The notes under the pieces: model-generated | What the model saw: only the letters and a program-made list of their open reading frames with translations | Database searches by the model: none | What the model was told of the DNA's origin: nothing | In this document: positions 1-8,222 of the stretch, piece after piece | How the letters are laid out: every line of letters starts with the position of its first letter | Position numbering within the stretch: position 1 is the first letter of the stretch | Assembly (NCBI RefSeq): GCF_900116135.1 | Contig: NZ_FOZX01000003.1 | Location: forward strand, 558,001-622,000 | Length of the DNA: 64,000 nt | From: Saccharopolyspora flava | GTDB taxonomy: Bacteria; Actinomycetota; Actinomycetes; Mycobacteriales; Pseudonocardiaceae | Direction of reading: 5' to 3' | Made by a program: the position numbers and the translations under genes

Positions 1-345
1 GCCCGACCGGATCTCGACGTCGACCGGGAATTCCGGGTCGCCGACCACGAACGGCGGGTACCGGTCCACCAGCAGCCACAGCGAGGCGTTCACCCGGATG
101 CCGTAGGCGACGTAGAGGGAGAGGAAGCCGGAGATCCACTCGGGCAGCCGCCCCAGGATCAGCGCGGCGAACCACCCGATGAACGCCACCACGGCGGCCG
201 CGATGCCCAGCGCCCACAGCACGATGAAGTGCGGGATCAGCAGCAGGAACCGCAGCAGCACGGTCCACCGGCGCTGCCGCTCCGGCTGCGTGATCTGCAG
301 TTCCGGCAGGAACCGGCCGTCGGCGGCCTCGGTCGATTCGCTCAT
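1..345 (-). CDS. DUF4389 domain membrane protein (3' end cut by window)
   Basis: Reading leftward from an ATG at 345 gives a protein that runs off the window edge, so its C-terminus is missing. It starts MSESTEAADGRFLPELQ, followed by a positively charged stretch and a long hydrophobic segment (about residues 28-55, with LLLIPHFIVLWALG). After a short loop come a second hydrophobic region and LWLLVDRYPPF. This pattern of an IPHFIVL helix and a YPPF motif after a transmembrane segment is typical of DUF4389 proteins of actinobacteria, whose function is unknown. It is transcribed divergently from the small membrane protein at 482. Family assignment is from motif memory; no biochemical role can be given. 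Confidence 0.7.
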   Translation of the reverse strand, partial: MSESTEAADGRFLPELQITQPERQRRWTVLLRFLLLIPHFIVLWALGIAAAVVAFIGWFAALILGRLPEWISGFLSLYVAYGIRVNASLWLLVDRYPPFVVGDPEFPVDVEIRSG

Positions 346-469
346 CTGCGCCCTCCCAGCACTCCACAGTGGAACCTTCCGAGCGTAGGTGATGAGCGTG
401 TCTCACGAGCGCTCGCGCCACGCCCCCCATTCGGTGAACGCGGCGATTCCGCTCGCCCCGAGCAGGCGA

Positions 470-481
470 TACGGTGTGCCG
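470..481 (+). promoter_or_regulatory. -10 box for a leaderless transcript
   Basis: TACGGT at 470-475 fits the actinobacterial TANNNT -10 consensus and is separated by 6 nt from the ATG at 482. That would place the transcription start at or next to the start codon. No Shine-Dalgarno sequence is visible here. Confidence 0.45.
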
Positions 482-775
482 ATGCAGCGCCGCGACCCGG
501 ACGAACCCGCACGCTTCGGCGACCTGGCGGACCTCGACCACGAGGATCCGGAGGTCCGCGCGTTCGCCGAGCACCGCGCGCGGATGGACCGGCCGCACTC
601 CGAGGCGACCGTGGAGGGGATGCTGCGCGGCGTCGACGAGTTCGCCCAGAGCGCCAACCGCACCGGCGGCCACCGCAGGCTGCTGGCGGTGTCGGTGGTG
701 GTGCTGATCCTGTTCGGCGTGCTGTTCACGGTGTGGAACGCGCTGGTCTACGTGCTCGGGGTGTTCTTCGGCTGA
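482..775 (+). CDS. small single-pass membrane protein, function unknown
   Basis: A 97-residue protein. The N-terminal two thirds is charged and soluble (RRDPDEPARFGDLADLDHED). A single transmembrane helix follows at about residues 67-90 (LLAVSVVVLILFGVLFTVWN), leaving almost no C-terminal tail. The frame is open upstream to 389, but the ATG at 482 is preferred because a TANNNT box lies 6 nt upstream of it. I do not recognise a named family. Small DUF3040-like proteins are a loose resemblance only. It lies between the divergent DUF4389 gene and msrB, and nothing in the context assigns a role. Confidence 0.6.
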   Translation: MQRRDPDEPARFGDLADLDHEDPEVRAFAEHRARMDRPHSEATVEGMLRGVDEFAQSANRTGGHRRLLAVSVVVLILFGVLFTVWNALVYVLGVFFG

Positions 776-831
776 TCGTGGCCTGCGCCTCCCCGGAGCA
801 GGGGCGCTTAGCAATCGATCTTCGATCGCAT

Positions 832-843
832 TAGCGTGGAAGC
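832..843 (+). promoter_or_regulatory. -10 box for leaderless msrB transcript
   Basis: TAGCGT at 832-837 lies 6 nt before the ATG of msrB at 844. The spacing suits a transcript starting at the A of the start codon. Confidence 0.45.
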
Positions 844-1260
844 ATGGATCCGGTTGCAGGCACTCCCCAGGTCACCAAGAGCGAGCAGGAGTGGCGGGAG
901 CAGCTCACGCCGAACGAGTACGCGGTGCTGCGCCAGGCCGCCACCGAACCGGCGTGGGTGGGCGAGTACGTCGACACCAAGACCACCGGCGTCTACGAGT
1001 GCCGGGGCTGCGGCGCGGAGCTGTTCCGCAGCGAGACGAAGTTCGAGTCGCACTGCGGCTGGCCCTCGTTCTACGACCCGGCCGACTCCGACGCGGTGAT
1101 CCTGCGCGAGGACCGCAGCATGGGCATGGTCCGCACGGAGGTCCTGTGCGCCTCCTGCCACGGCCACCTCGGCCACGTCTTCACCGGTGAGGGCTTCCCC
1201 ACGCCCACCGACCAGCGCTACTGCATCAACTCCATCGCGGTCCGCCTCGTCGAGAGCTGA
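844..1260 (+). CDS. msrB: peptide-methionine (R)-S-oxide reductase
   Basis: MsrB reduces the R epimer of methionine sulfoxide in proteins, a cytoplasmic repair of oxidative damage. The 138-residue length is normal for the single-domain enzyme. Two zinc-binding CxxC pairs are visible: CRGC at about residues 54-57 and CASC at about 101-104. HGHLGHVF and the C-terminal RYCINSIAVRL segment with the catalytic cysteine are also present. CGWPSF near residue 74 is another family hallmark. The start at 844 is supported by the -10 box 6 nt upstream. The gene is convergent with chdC across a strong hairpin and seems monocistronic. Confidence 0.95.
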   Translation: MDPVAGTPQVTKSEQEWREQLTPNEYAVLRQAATEPAWVGEYVDTKTTGVYECRGCGAELFRSETKFESHCGWPSFYDPADSDAVILREDRSMGMVRTEVLCASCHGHLGHVFTGEGFPTPTDQRYCINSIAVRLVES

Positions 1261-1272
1261 TCAGCGAGAGAA

Positions 1273-1303
1273 AGGGCCCGGCACTCCTGGAGTGCCGGGC
1301 CCT
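1273..1303. terminator. bidirectional hairpin between msrB and chdC
   Basis: A perfect 13 bp stem (AGGGCCCGGCACT and its complement) with a 5 nt loop occupies the convergent gap. TCTTGCTC follows on the plus side and TTTCTC on the minus side, so it can serve both genes. Confidence 0.8.
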
Positions 1304-1316
1304 CTTGCTCCACGTC

Positions 1317-2012
1317 TCAGGGGAGGCGGGTGACGAGGTCGGTGACGTCGACGCGGTGGCCCGTGTAGAAGGGGACCTCCTCGCGGACGTGCAGCCGGGC
1401 CTCGGTGGCGCGCAGGTGGCGCATCAGGTCGACGATGCGGTGCAGCTCATCGGCCTCGAAGGCCAGCATCCACTCGTAGTCGCCCAGCGCGAACGACGCG
1501 ACGGTGTTGGCGCGCACGTCCGGGTAGTCGCGGGCCTCCTTGCCGTGGTCGGCGAGCATCTTGCGGCGCTCGTCGTCGGGCAGCAGGTACCACTCGTAGG
1601 ACCGCACGAACGGGTACACGCAGATGTACTTCTTCGGGTCCTCGCCGGCCAGGAACGCCGGGATGTGGCTCTTGTTGAACTCCGCGGGCCGGTGCAGCGC
1701 CACGTTGCTCCAGACCGGCTCGGAGGACTGGCCGAGCGGGGTCTCGCGGCGGAACCCGGTGTAGGCGGCCTGGACGGCCTCGACGCCCTCGGCGTGCCAC
1801 CAGATCATGAAGTCCGCGTCGGCGCGCAGACCCGAGACGTCGTAGACGCCGCGCACCACGACACCGGACTCGGCCAGAGACTCCAGGTACTCCCGGGTCA
1901 CCTGCGCGGCCTTGTCCCGGTCCTCGGGCAGGGTTCCCTGCTCGATCCGGAAGACCGACCACATGGTGTAGCGGATGGTGTCGTTGAGCTCGTCGTAATT
2001 CAGCCGCGCCAT
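1317..2012 (-). CDS. chdC: coproheme decarboxylase
   Basis: ChdC (HemQ) performs the last step of the coproporphyrin-dependent haem pathway: two oxidative decarboxylations of coproheme III to haem b. Starting at the ATG at 2012 the protein is 231 residues, the usual actinobacterial length. [10 protein letters not shown] lies near residue 70. The loop [15 protein letters not shown] carries the tyrosine expected to form the catalytic radical (Tyr133 by this numbering), and KMLADHG holds the proximal haem-ligand histidine (about His156). A longer frame reaches 2084, but it runs into hemY and its N-terminus is unlike the family. The start is 4 nt after the hemY stop, so the two are co-transcribed and probably translationally coupled. 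Confidence 0.93.
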   Translation of the reverse strand: MARLNYDELNDTIRYTMWSVFRIEQGTLPEDRDKAAQVTREYLESLAESGVVVRGVYDVSGLRADADFMIWWHAEGVEAVQAAYTGFRRETPLGQSSEPVWSNVALHRPAEFNKSHIPAFLAGEDPKKYICVYPFVRSYEWYLLPDDERRKMLADHGKEARDYPDVRANTVASFALGDYEWMLAFEADELHRIVDLMRHLRATEARLHVREEVPFYTGHRVDVTDLVTRLP

Positions 2013-2016
2013 GGTC

Positions 2017-3462
2017 TCATCGTCCCACTTCGCGGGGACCGGCCTGCAGCAGGTCCCGCGTGACGCTGGTCGCTGCCGCCTCACCGGTCGCTACGCACGC
2101 GGGCACGCCGACGCCGTGCAGCGCGGCCCCGGCGATCGCCAGGCCCGGCACCCGCGCCACCTCGCGCTCCACGTCGGCGACGAGGTCCAGGTGCCCGACG
2201 CCGTACTGCGGCAGCCCGCCGCCCCAGCGCAGCACCACCGAATCCACCGGCTCGGCGGTGATCCCGGTCAGCTCGGCCAGGTCCGCGCGGACCCGGCGCA
2301 GCAGCTCCTCGTCGTCCAGGCGCAGGTCCTCGGTCTCGCCGAAGCGCCCGACCGAACCGCGCACCAGCACCTCTCCCCCGGCGCCGCGCAGGTGCTCCCA
2401 CTTGGCGCTGGAGTAGGTGAAGGCCTTGGCGGTGAACGGGGTTCCTCCGTCGTGCCGCTCGCCGCGCGCGATCAGCGTGCCCGAGGCCGGGGTGCCGTCG
2501 TGCTCGGGCAGCGCGGTGCCCGGCGGCAGGGCGAGACCGACCACGGCCATCGACGCCAGCTCGACCTCGGCGAGCTTCGCCGACGCCTCGGGAACGGGCT
2601 CCTGCAGCAGTTTTCGCGCGGCCGGGGCGGGCACCGCGAGCACGACGGCGTCGACGTCGAGGTGCTCCGGCGCGGGCGCCGACCCGATCTCCAGCCGCCA
2701 GCCGTCGCCGCTGCGCGCGAGCGCGCGGACCGGCAACCCCAGCCGCACCTCGGGGTCGGCGGCGACCACCAGGCGGTCCAGCAGCTCCCGGTAGCCTCCC
2801 CGGAACGCGCCGAAGACGGGTTGCGACGCACCGGGTTTCGGCGCCGGGAGCGACGAGCGCGCGGCCTCGGTGACCCGGCCCGCGCCGTCGTCGAGGGCCT
2901 TGGCCAGCGCCGGGATCGTGGCGCGCAGGCTCAGCCGGTTCGCGTCGCCCGCGTAGACGCCTCCGAGCAGCGGCTCCACCAGCCGGTCGACGACCTCGTC
3001 GCCGACCCGGGCGCGCAGCAGGTGGCCGACCGAGATGTCGGCGCCGTCGAGCTCGATCGGCGCCATGGCGCTCTCGGCGCGCACCGCGGCGATCCCGTCC
3101 TCGGACAGGACCCCGGCGACCGAGTCGGCCTCGGCGGGCACGCCCATCACGGTGCCGCCGGGCAGCCGCTGCGTCCGGCCTCCGGCGCGCACCGTCGCGG
3201 CCGCGCGGGCCGGGTGCACGACGTCGGCGCGCACGCCCAGCTCCTCGGCCAGGTCCAGCACCTCGGTCCGCCGGGCCAGGAACGCCTCGGCTCCCAGGTC
3301 GTAGCCGCGCCCGGCGAGCTCGACGGTGCGCAGCTTGCCGCCCAGCCGGGAGGTCTGCTCCACCAGCACGATCCGGGCGGCGGCACCCAGCTCCCGGCGC
3401 AGGCGGTAGGCGGCCGTCAGCCCGGCGACCCCGCCGCCGACGACCGCGACGCGGCGCGCCAT
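2017..3462 (-). CDS. hemY: coproporphyrinogen III oxidase (HemY/CgoX type)
   Basis: An FAD-dependent oxidase that converts coproporphyrinogen III to coproporphyrin III in the actinobacterial haem route. Older annotations call it protoporphyrinogen oxidase. It has 481 residues and an N-terminal dinucleotide-binding motif [17 protein letters not shown] (residues 5-21). [15 protein letters not shown] follows, as expected for FAD-binding amine-oxidase-fold enzymes. The C-terminal [19 protein letters not shown] matches the family's closing FAD motif. Its ATG shares the A of the hemE stop codon (TGATG), indicating translational coupling, and it leads directly into chdC. Coproporphyrinogen as substrate is inferred from co-occurrence with chdC. 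Confidence 0.92.
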   Translation of the reverse strand: MARRVAVVGGGVAGLTAAYRLRRELGAAARIVLVEQTSRLGGKLRTVELAGRGYDLGAEAFLARRTEVLDLAEELGVRADVVHPARAAATVRAGGRTQRLPGGTVMGVPAEADSVAGVLSEDGIAAVRAESAMAPIELDGADISVGHLLRARVGDEVVDRLVEPLLGGVYAGDANRLSLRATIPALAKALDDGAGRVTEAARSSLPAPKPGASQPVFGAFRGGYRELLDRLVVAADPEVRLGLPVRALARSGDGWRLEIGSAPAPEHLDVDAVVLAVPAPAARKLLQEPVPEASAKLAEVELASMAVVGLALPPGTALPEHDGTPASGTLIARGERHDGGTPFTAKAFTYSSAKWEHLRGAGGEVLVRGSVGRFGETEDLRLDDEELLRRVRADLAELTGITAEPVDSVVLRWGGGLPQYGVGHLDLVADVEREVARVPGLAIAGAALHGVGVPACVATGEAAATSVTRDLLQAGPREVGR

Positions 3463-4547
3463 CAGCGCTGCGAGGTCGTGGTGTGCACCAGCTCGACGAC
3501 CCGGGTCAGGACCTCCGGGTCGGTGGTCGGCAGCACGCCGTGACCGAGGTTGAAGATGTGCCCGCCTGCCTCGCGGCCCTCGGCGAGGATGCGGTGCACC
3601 TCGCGCTCGACGGCGTCCCAGCCCGCGAACAGCACGGCCGGGTCGAGGTTGCCCTGCACGACCGGCTTGGCGGCACCCGGCTCGGCGGCGCCCAGGCGGG
3701 CGACGGCGGTGTCCAGCGGCACGCGCCAGTCGACGCCGACCACGTCCGGCCCGGCGTTGCGCATCGCGCCGAGCAGCTCACCGGTGCCGACCCCGAAGTG
3801 GATCTTGGGGATGTCGGCGAGCTCGGCGACGCCCTCGAAGATGCGGCGGCTGTGCGGCAGCACGAACTCGCGGTAGTCGCGCAGCGAGAGCGCGCCCGCC
3901 CACGAGTCGAAGAGCTGGATGGCGTCGACCCCGGCCCCGACCTGCACCCGCAGGAACTCCAGGGTGGTGTCGGCCAGCTTCTCCAGCAGCGCGTGCCAGG
4001 TCTGCGGGTCCGAGTGCATCAGCGCCTTGGTGCGCTCGTGGTTGCGGCTCGGGCCACCCTCGACGAGGTAGGAGGCCAGCGTGAACGGCGCGCCCGCGAA
4101 GCCGATCAGCGGCGTGTCGCCGAGCTCGGAGACCAGCAGGCGCACCGCCTCGGCGACCGGCTCGACCTGTCCGGCCTCCAGCGACGGCAGCGCGCTGACG
4201 TCGGCCGGGCCCTCGATCGGCTCGCTCACCACCGGCCCGGTCCCGGCCACGATGTCGAGCCCCACGCCCGCCGCGTAGAGCGGCAGCACGATGTCGCTGA
4301 ACAGGATCGCCGCGTCCACGCCGTGCCTGCGGACCGGCTGCAGGGTGATCTCGCTGACCAGGTCCGGCGTCAGGCAGGCCTGCAGCATCGGGGTGCCCTC
4401 GCGGGCGCGGCGGTACTCGGGCAGCGACCGCCCGGCCTGCCGCATGAACCAGACCGGCGTGTGCCGGGGCTGTCCGCCGCGAGCGGCCACGAGCAGAGGG
4501 GCGTCGGCGAGGTCCCGGCGAGTGGAGACCGGTGCGGAGTTCGTCAT
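3462..4547 (-). CDS. hemE: uroporphyrinogen decarboxylase
   Basis: HemE decarboxylates the four acetate side chains of uroporphyrinogen III to give coproporphyrinogen III, the substrate of the next gene product. From the ATG at 4547 the protein is 361 residues, matching the family. The substrate-binding motif [16 protein letters not shown] lies at residues 31-46. [16 protein letters not shown] and the C-terminal FNLGHGVLP are also conserved. The frame stays open to 4733, but that extension is low complexity and overlaps the region of the divergent DUF3000 promoter. It is the first gene of the hemE-hemY-chdC operon. Confidence 0.95.
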   Translation of the reverse strand: MTNSAPVSTRRDLADAPLLVAARGGQPRHTPVWFMRQAGRSLPEYRRAREGTPMLQACLTPDLVSEITLQPVRRHGVDAAILFSDIVLPLYAAGVGLDIVAGTGPVVSEPIEGPADVSALPSLEAGQVEPVAEAVRLLVSELGDTPLIGFAGAPFTLASYLVEGGPSRNHERTKALMHSDPQTWHALLEKLADTTLEFLRVQVGAGVDAIQLFDSWAGALSLRDYREFVLPHSRRIFEGVAELADIPKIHFGVGTGELLGAMRNAGPDVVGVDWRVPLDTAVARLGAAEPGAAKPVVQGNLDPAVLFAGWDAVEREVHRILAEGREAGGHIFNLGHGVLPTTDPEVLTRVVELVHTTTSQR

Positions 4548-4754
4548 CGAAGGTCGGTGTCCGTACGTCGAATCGTCGGATCCCGGTGCGGTCTGCGGGC
4601 GGTCTTGGAGCGGATCTGCCACGACGGACGGCCGGGCTTGCGCCGACAATCTTCGCACGCCGCCCGCGCTCCCACTCCGGGCGCCCGCAGCCTCGGTCCG
4701 GTCGTCCGATGATCGTTCCCGGCGCGCCTCCACCCACGCGCGGCGGGCGGCATC

Positions 4755-4767
4755 TAGAGTCGTCGCC
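4755..4767 (+). promoter_or_regulatory. -10 box for leaderless DUF3000 transcript
   Basis: TAGAGT at 4755-4760 is followed by 7 nt and then a GTG start at 4768. No ribosome binding site is visible between them. Confidence 0.5.
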
Positions 4768-5367
4768 GTGACGGAGATGTCGGCGGCGCCCGAAGTTTTC
4801 CGGCAGGCGGTTGCCGCGTTGACGTCGCCTCAGCCGCGTGCCGAGATCGAGCTCAGCGAGGTCGGTCCGCCCAAGCGCCTGGCCCCGTGGGCCCACGCGC
4901 TGGCCGCGGAGGCGAACGGACCGGCCGGTGAGCTGGCGACGGCGCGTTTCGTGCTGCTGCACGACCCGGACGGCCAGGAGGCCTGGGACGGCGTGCTGCG
5001 CCTGGTGGTCTACCTGCGTGCCGAGCTCGATCCCGAGGTCGCCGATGATCCGCTGCTGCCCGCCGTGGGCTGGTCGTGGCTCACCGACGGGCTGGAGAAC
5101 GCCGGGGCGTCGTTCACCGCGCTCGGCGGCACCGTCACCCTCACCTCCTCGGCGCGCTTCGGCGACATCGCCGGCCCGTCCCGCAGCCACGATCTGGAGC
5201 TGCGCGGCTCCTGGACCCCGACACCCTCGGTGTTCGGCGACGGGGGCATCGACCTCCGGCCGCACGGGGAGGCGTTCCACGAACTCATGGCCAGCGCTGC
5301 CGGTCTTCCGCCGGAAGGGGTTGCACTGCTCGGCAGGCGCCCGAACGGCGCAGCGCGGCAGGACTGA
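4768..5367 (+). CDS. DUF3000 domain protein
   Basis: A 199-residue soluble protein with no transmembrane segment or recognisable catalytic motif. The sequence [22 protein letters not shown] and the divergent position next to hemE match the DUF3000 family, which I recall as Rv2680 in M. tuberculosis. Its function is unknown. The GTG at 4768 is chosen over the ATG at 4777 because of the -10 box 7 nt upstream. Divergence from hemE and conservation of that pairing hint at a link to haem or RNA metabolism (rnd is also nearby), but this is only context. Confidence 0.8.
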   Translation: MTEMSAAPEVFRQAVAALTSPQPRAEIELSEVGPPKRLAPWAHALAAEANGPAGELATARFVLLHDPDGQEAWDGVLRLVVYLRAELDPEVADDPLLPAVGWSWLTDGLENAGASFTALGGTVTLTSSARFGDIAGPSRSHDLELRGSWTPTPSVFGDGGIDLRPHGEAFHELMASAAGLPPEGVALLGRRPNGAARQD

Positions 5368-5798
5368 TCGTGGTCGCCCGATCATCGGCTGCGGCGGGTC
5401 CGCGCAGCGCGTAGCGTTCGGCTCGCGGCCCTCCCGCAGCCCCGAGAATCCGACACGCCGAAGCGCGACACGCCGATGTCCGATTTTCATTCGCGAAGTT
5501 CGTTCGGCTTCTTCGAGATGCTTGTCGGTGCAAGATTTTCACCATGCGCATTCGAAATATGTCGCGTGGCCACGCTCCGCCGTTACGGTCGTTGCTCTGA
5601 GTCACCCGAAAGTGCGACAAAAGTATGGTGTCGTCACAACTCGATCGGGATAGATACCCGATTGATCGTCCCGCTGACCCGCTTGGGCGGTTACGCTCAC
5701 CCCGACGACACCACTTTCGGTCGATCAGTGGCGCGGCTGATTGGTCGAGAGTCCCGGTGCCGGTCGGGGGGCACGACCGACTCCAGGGAGGTAGTGAC
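5368..5798. other. 431 bp intergenic region upstream of the response regulator
   Basis: This stretch is clearly more AT-rich than its neighbours and holds no convincing gene. A small inverted repeat ATCGGG-N7-CCCGAT lies at 5644-5662 and encloses TAGATA. A -10-like TATGGT is at 5624-5629. Either could belong to the promoter of the gene at 5799. I saw no clear sigma-WhiG-type motif. Confidence 0.4.
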
Positions 5799-6515
5799 GT
5801 GGCTGCCGTCGGCTTAGGTCAGGCCGCTCGAACCACGCCTGCCGGCGCTTTGCCGGCCAACATGGTCCCGCACCCGCGGGAAGAGCTGTTCACGGTGCTC
5901 GTGGTGGATGACCATCCGCTGCTCCGAGAGGCGATCGCCGCTCGGTTGCTGCAGATGGGCGCCGGCACGGTGCACGAGGCCGCATCCATGGCCGAAGCCA
6001 GGGCTCGCGCCCTGGCGACCGGTCCGTGCGACCTCGCAATCCTCGATCTCGGGCTCCCGGACGGGACCGGCATCGAACTGGTCACCGAACTCCGGAGCCA
6101 GGGATGGCCGCGGATCGTGGTGCTCGCTTCGTCCGATGACCCCTATGCGGTCCGGGCCGCCTTCCAGGCAGGCGCTCAGGCGTACCTGCTGAAGTCGGCC
6201 TCGCCCATGGTGGTCACCGACGGCGTGCGCCGCGTGCTCGACGGCGGTGTGTACGCCGACCCCAGCGTGGCTCCGGTGCTCGCCGCCGGTACCCGCGTTC
6301 CGGGTACGGACAACACACCTCGCGAGCTGTCCGGGCGCGAGGTCGAAGTTCTCCAGTTGGTGGCCGACGGCCGATCCAACAAGGAGATCGGCGAGGCCCT
6401 CAACCTGTCCGCGCTCACGGTGAAGTCTCACCTGTCGCGGATCGGGCGCAAGCTGGGCACGGGCGACCGGGCGCAGATGGTCGCGCTGGCCATGCGCGCC
6501 GGCGTGATCCGGTGA
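5799..6515 (+). CDS. NarL/FixJ-family orphan response regulator, WhiI-like by position
   Basis: A 238-residue regulator with an N-terminal receiver (about 32-150) and a C-terminal LuxR-type helix-turn-helix (about 176-238; ELSGREVEVLQLVADGRSNKEIGEAL). Receiver pocket residues are present: Asp37/Asp38, phosphoacceptor Asp83 in ILDLGLPDG, Ser111 or Ser112, and Lys132. The GTG at 5799 is supported by AGGGAGG 7 nt upstream; an in-frame extension to 5625 is not. No histidine kinase is adjacent. The position between DUF3000 and rnd matches whiI in Streptomyces coelicolor as I recall it. WhiI is a sporulation regulator, so a developmental role is plausible but not shown by the sequence. Confidence 0.85.
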   Translation: MAAVGLGQAARTTPAGALPANMVPHPREELFTVLVVDDHPLLREAIAARLLQMGAGTVHEAASMAEARARALATGPCDLAILDLGLPDGTGIELVTELRSQGWPRIVVLASSDDPYAVRAAFQAGAQAYLLKSASPMVVTDGVRRVLDGGVYADPSVAPVLAAGTRVPGTDNTPRELSGREVEVLQLVADGRSNKEIGEALNLSALTVKSHLSRIGRKLGTGDRAQMVALAMRAGVIR

Positions 6516-6612
6516 CGGATCGCTGAAACACCAGCACCGGTGCGGCCGGAACCGACAACGTCGGGCGGACCAGCCACACGACACGGGCCAAAGCACGTAA
6601 GGTCTGTTGGCC

Positions 6613-7866
6613 GTGGAAGCTGCAAGCCCCGAGACCGTCGGATCCGGCCGCCCGGAGCCGGTGCTGTTGACCGAACCCGCCGACGGCGTGCCGCCGGTGG
6701 TGGACACCCCGGCCGCGCTCGAAGCGGCCGCGAAAGCGCTGGCCGCGGGAACCGGGCCGGTCGCGGTGGACACCGAGCGCGCCTCCGGTTACCGCTACTC
6801 GCAGCGCGCCTACCTGGTGCAGCTGCGTCGTGAGGGATCGGGCACCGCGCTGGTGGACCCGATCGCCCTCAAAGGCGCGCTCGACCCCTTGATCCCGGCC
6901 CTGGCCGACACCGAGTGGGTGCTGCACGCCGCCTCCCAGGACCTCCCGTGCCTGGCCGAACTCGACCTGCACCCCTCGAAGCTGTTCGACACCGAACTGG
7001 CGGGCAGGCTGGCCGGTTTCGACCGCGTCTCGCTGGGCGCACTGGTGGAGCGCATGCTCGGCTACCAGCTCGAGAAGGGCCACAGCGCCGCCGACTGGTC
7101 AAGACGGCCGCTACCCGAGGACTGGCTGGTCTACGCCGCTCTCGACGTGGAGCTGCTGGTGGCGCTGCGCGACGAGATGCACGACGAACTCCAGCGGCAG
7201 GGCAAGCTGGACTGGGCCTTCGAGGAGTTCGAGGCCGTCCGCACCGCCGCCCCCGCTCCCCCGCGCGCCGAACCCTGGCGCCGCACCTCCGGGATCCACA
7301 AGGTCCGCAGCCCCCGGCAGCTCGCCGCGGTGCGCGCGCTGTGGCAGGCCCGGGACGAATTCGCCCGCGAGCGCGACATCGCGCCGGGCCGCGTGCTGCC
7401 GGACTCCTCGATCGTGCTGGCGGCGCAGTCCAACCCCAAGTCCGAGAGCGACCTGGTGGCCATGCCGGTCTTCGGCGGGCGCCAGCAGCGCCGCCGCGCG
7501 TCGATGTGGCTGCAAGCGCTGCGCTCGGCCCGGCGGCTGGGCAACGACGAGCTGCCCGCCGCGTCGACGCCGAACGACGGGCCGCCGCCGACCAACCGCT
7601 GGGCGGATCGCGACCCCGCCGCCGCGGCGCGGCTGACCGCGGCCCGCGCGGCGCTGAACGCGATCGCCGAGGAGCACTCGCTGCCGGTCGAGAACCTGCT
7701 GCTGCCCGACCTGGTGCGGCGCACCTGCTGGACCCCGCCGGAGGACCTCAGCGTCGAGTCGGTGACCGAGCTGCTGCGCGACAAAGGCGCCCGGGAGTGG
7801 CAGATCGCCCTCACCGCGGAAGCCCTCGCCGAAGCCCTCCACGCCACCCCCACCCAGAACTCCTGA
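6613..7866 (+). CDS. rnd: ribonuclease D
   Basis: A 3'-5' exoribonuclease of the DEDD superfamily that trims structured RNAs such as tRNA precursors. Exo motif I is VAVDTERASGYRY (Asp53, Glu55). HAASQDLPCLAEL supplies the motif II aspartate. YAALDVELLVAL gives the DEDDy-type motif III tyrosine and aspartate. An HRDC domain follows near residues 220-300 (SPRQLAAVRALWQARDEFARERDIAPGRVLP, seen in part). The GTG at 6613 is favoured over a TTG at 6607. TAAGGT at 6598-6603 could be the -10 box. The gene is followed by a 76 bp palindromic repeat. Confidence 0.9.
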   Translation: MEAASPETVGSGRPEPVLLTEPADGVPPVVDTPAALEAAAKALAAGTGPVAVDTERASGYRYSQRAYLVQLRREGSGTALVDPIALKGALDPLIPALADTEWVLHAASQDLPCLAELDLHPSKLFDTELAGRLAGFDRVSLGALVERMLGYQLEKGHSAADWSRRPLPEDWLVYAALDVELLVALRDEMHDELQRQGKLDWAFEEFEAVRTAAPAPPRAEPWRRTSGIHKVRSPRQLAAVRALWQARDEFARERDIAPGRVLPDSSIVLAAQSNPKSESDLVAMPVFGGRQQRRRASMWLQALRSARRLGNDELPAASTPNDGPPPTNRWADRDPAAAARLTAARAALNAIAEEHSLPVENLLLPDLVRRTCWTPPEDLSVESVTELLRDKGAREWQIALTAEALAEALHATPTQNS

Positions 7867-7944
7867 CCCCGGACACCCCGGATCCCGGACTCCCGGATCA
7901 CCGCACCCGGGATCGCGGGGTTCCGGGGCGAGGGGGTGCTGGAG

Positions 7945-8020
7945 CAGGGCAGTTTTTGCCAGAACTGTCCGCAGGTGATGCCCGAATTGTCCGGACAGTT
8001 TGGACTAAAACTGCCCCCTG
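7945..8020. repeat. palindromic element, copy A
   Basis: Two imperfect inverted arms flank a 22 bp core at 7971-7992. The left arm begins CAGGGCAGTTTTTGCC at 7945 and the right arm ends AAAACTGCCCCCTG at 8020. Copies B (36326-36398) and C (50245-50315) share the arms, the 22 bp core length and the core sequence. It lies between the rnd stop and the fadA operators. It may act as a transcription terminator or be a dispersed miniature element. Confidence 0.8.
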
Positions 8021-8116
8021 CCTCGCTCTGCGGACGGGTGCGCCCTCGGGAAGGATCAAGCGCGCCGGGTTCGGGCTGGTCAGCATGTGAGACAGCCGAC
8101 AGGGGCAGGCACGTGG

Positions 8117-8161
8117 TTACCGGTGGGTAATAAGCGCTAGAGTGCGGTTACCGGCCGGTAA
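8117..8161 (+). promoter_or_regulatory. fadAB promoter with two palindromic operators
   Basis: TTACCGGTGGGTAA (8117-8130) and TTACCGGCCGGTAA (8148-8161, a perfect palindrome) are two copies of one operator with centres 31 bp apart, about three helical turns. The -10-like TAGAGT at 8138-8143 sits between them, so a bound repressor would cover the promoter and the start region. The layout is typical of fatty-acid or acyl-CoA responsive TetR/GntR repressors, which is an inference. Confidence 0.7.
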
Positions 8162-8222
8162 GGCGCCGCCCTCCCGCGGACCCCGGCCGAGCACCATCCA
8201 CCAAGCCAGTGAGGAGCACGCC

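Noticed and set aside
5644-5662. Sigma-WhiG-type promoter for the WhiI-like gene
   Set aside because: The inverted repeat around TAGATA does not contain the TAAA and GCCGATAA-type boxes expected of that class.
7945-8020. CRISPR-like repeat
   Set aside because: The palindromic elements are single, scattered many kilobases apart, with no repeat-spacer array and no cas genes.
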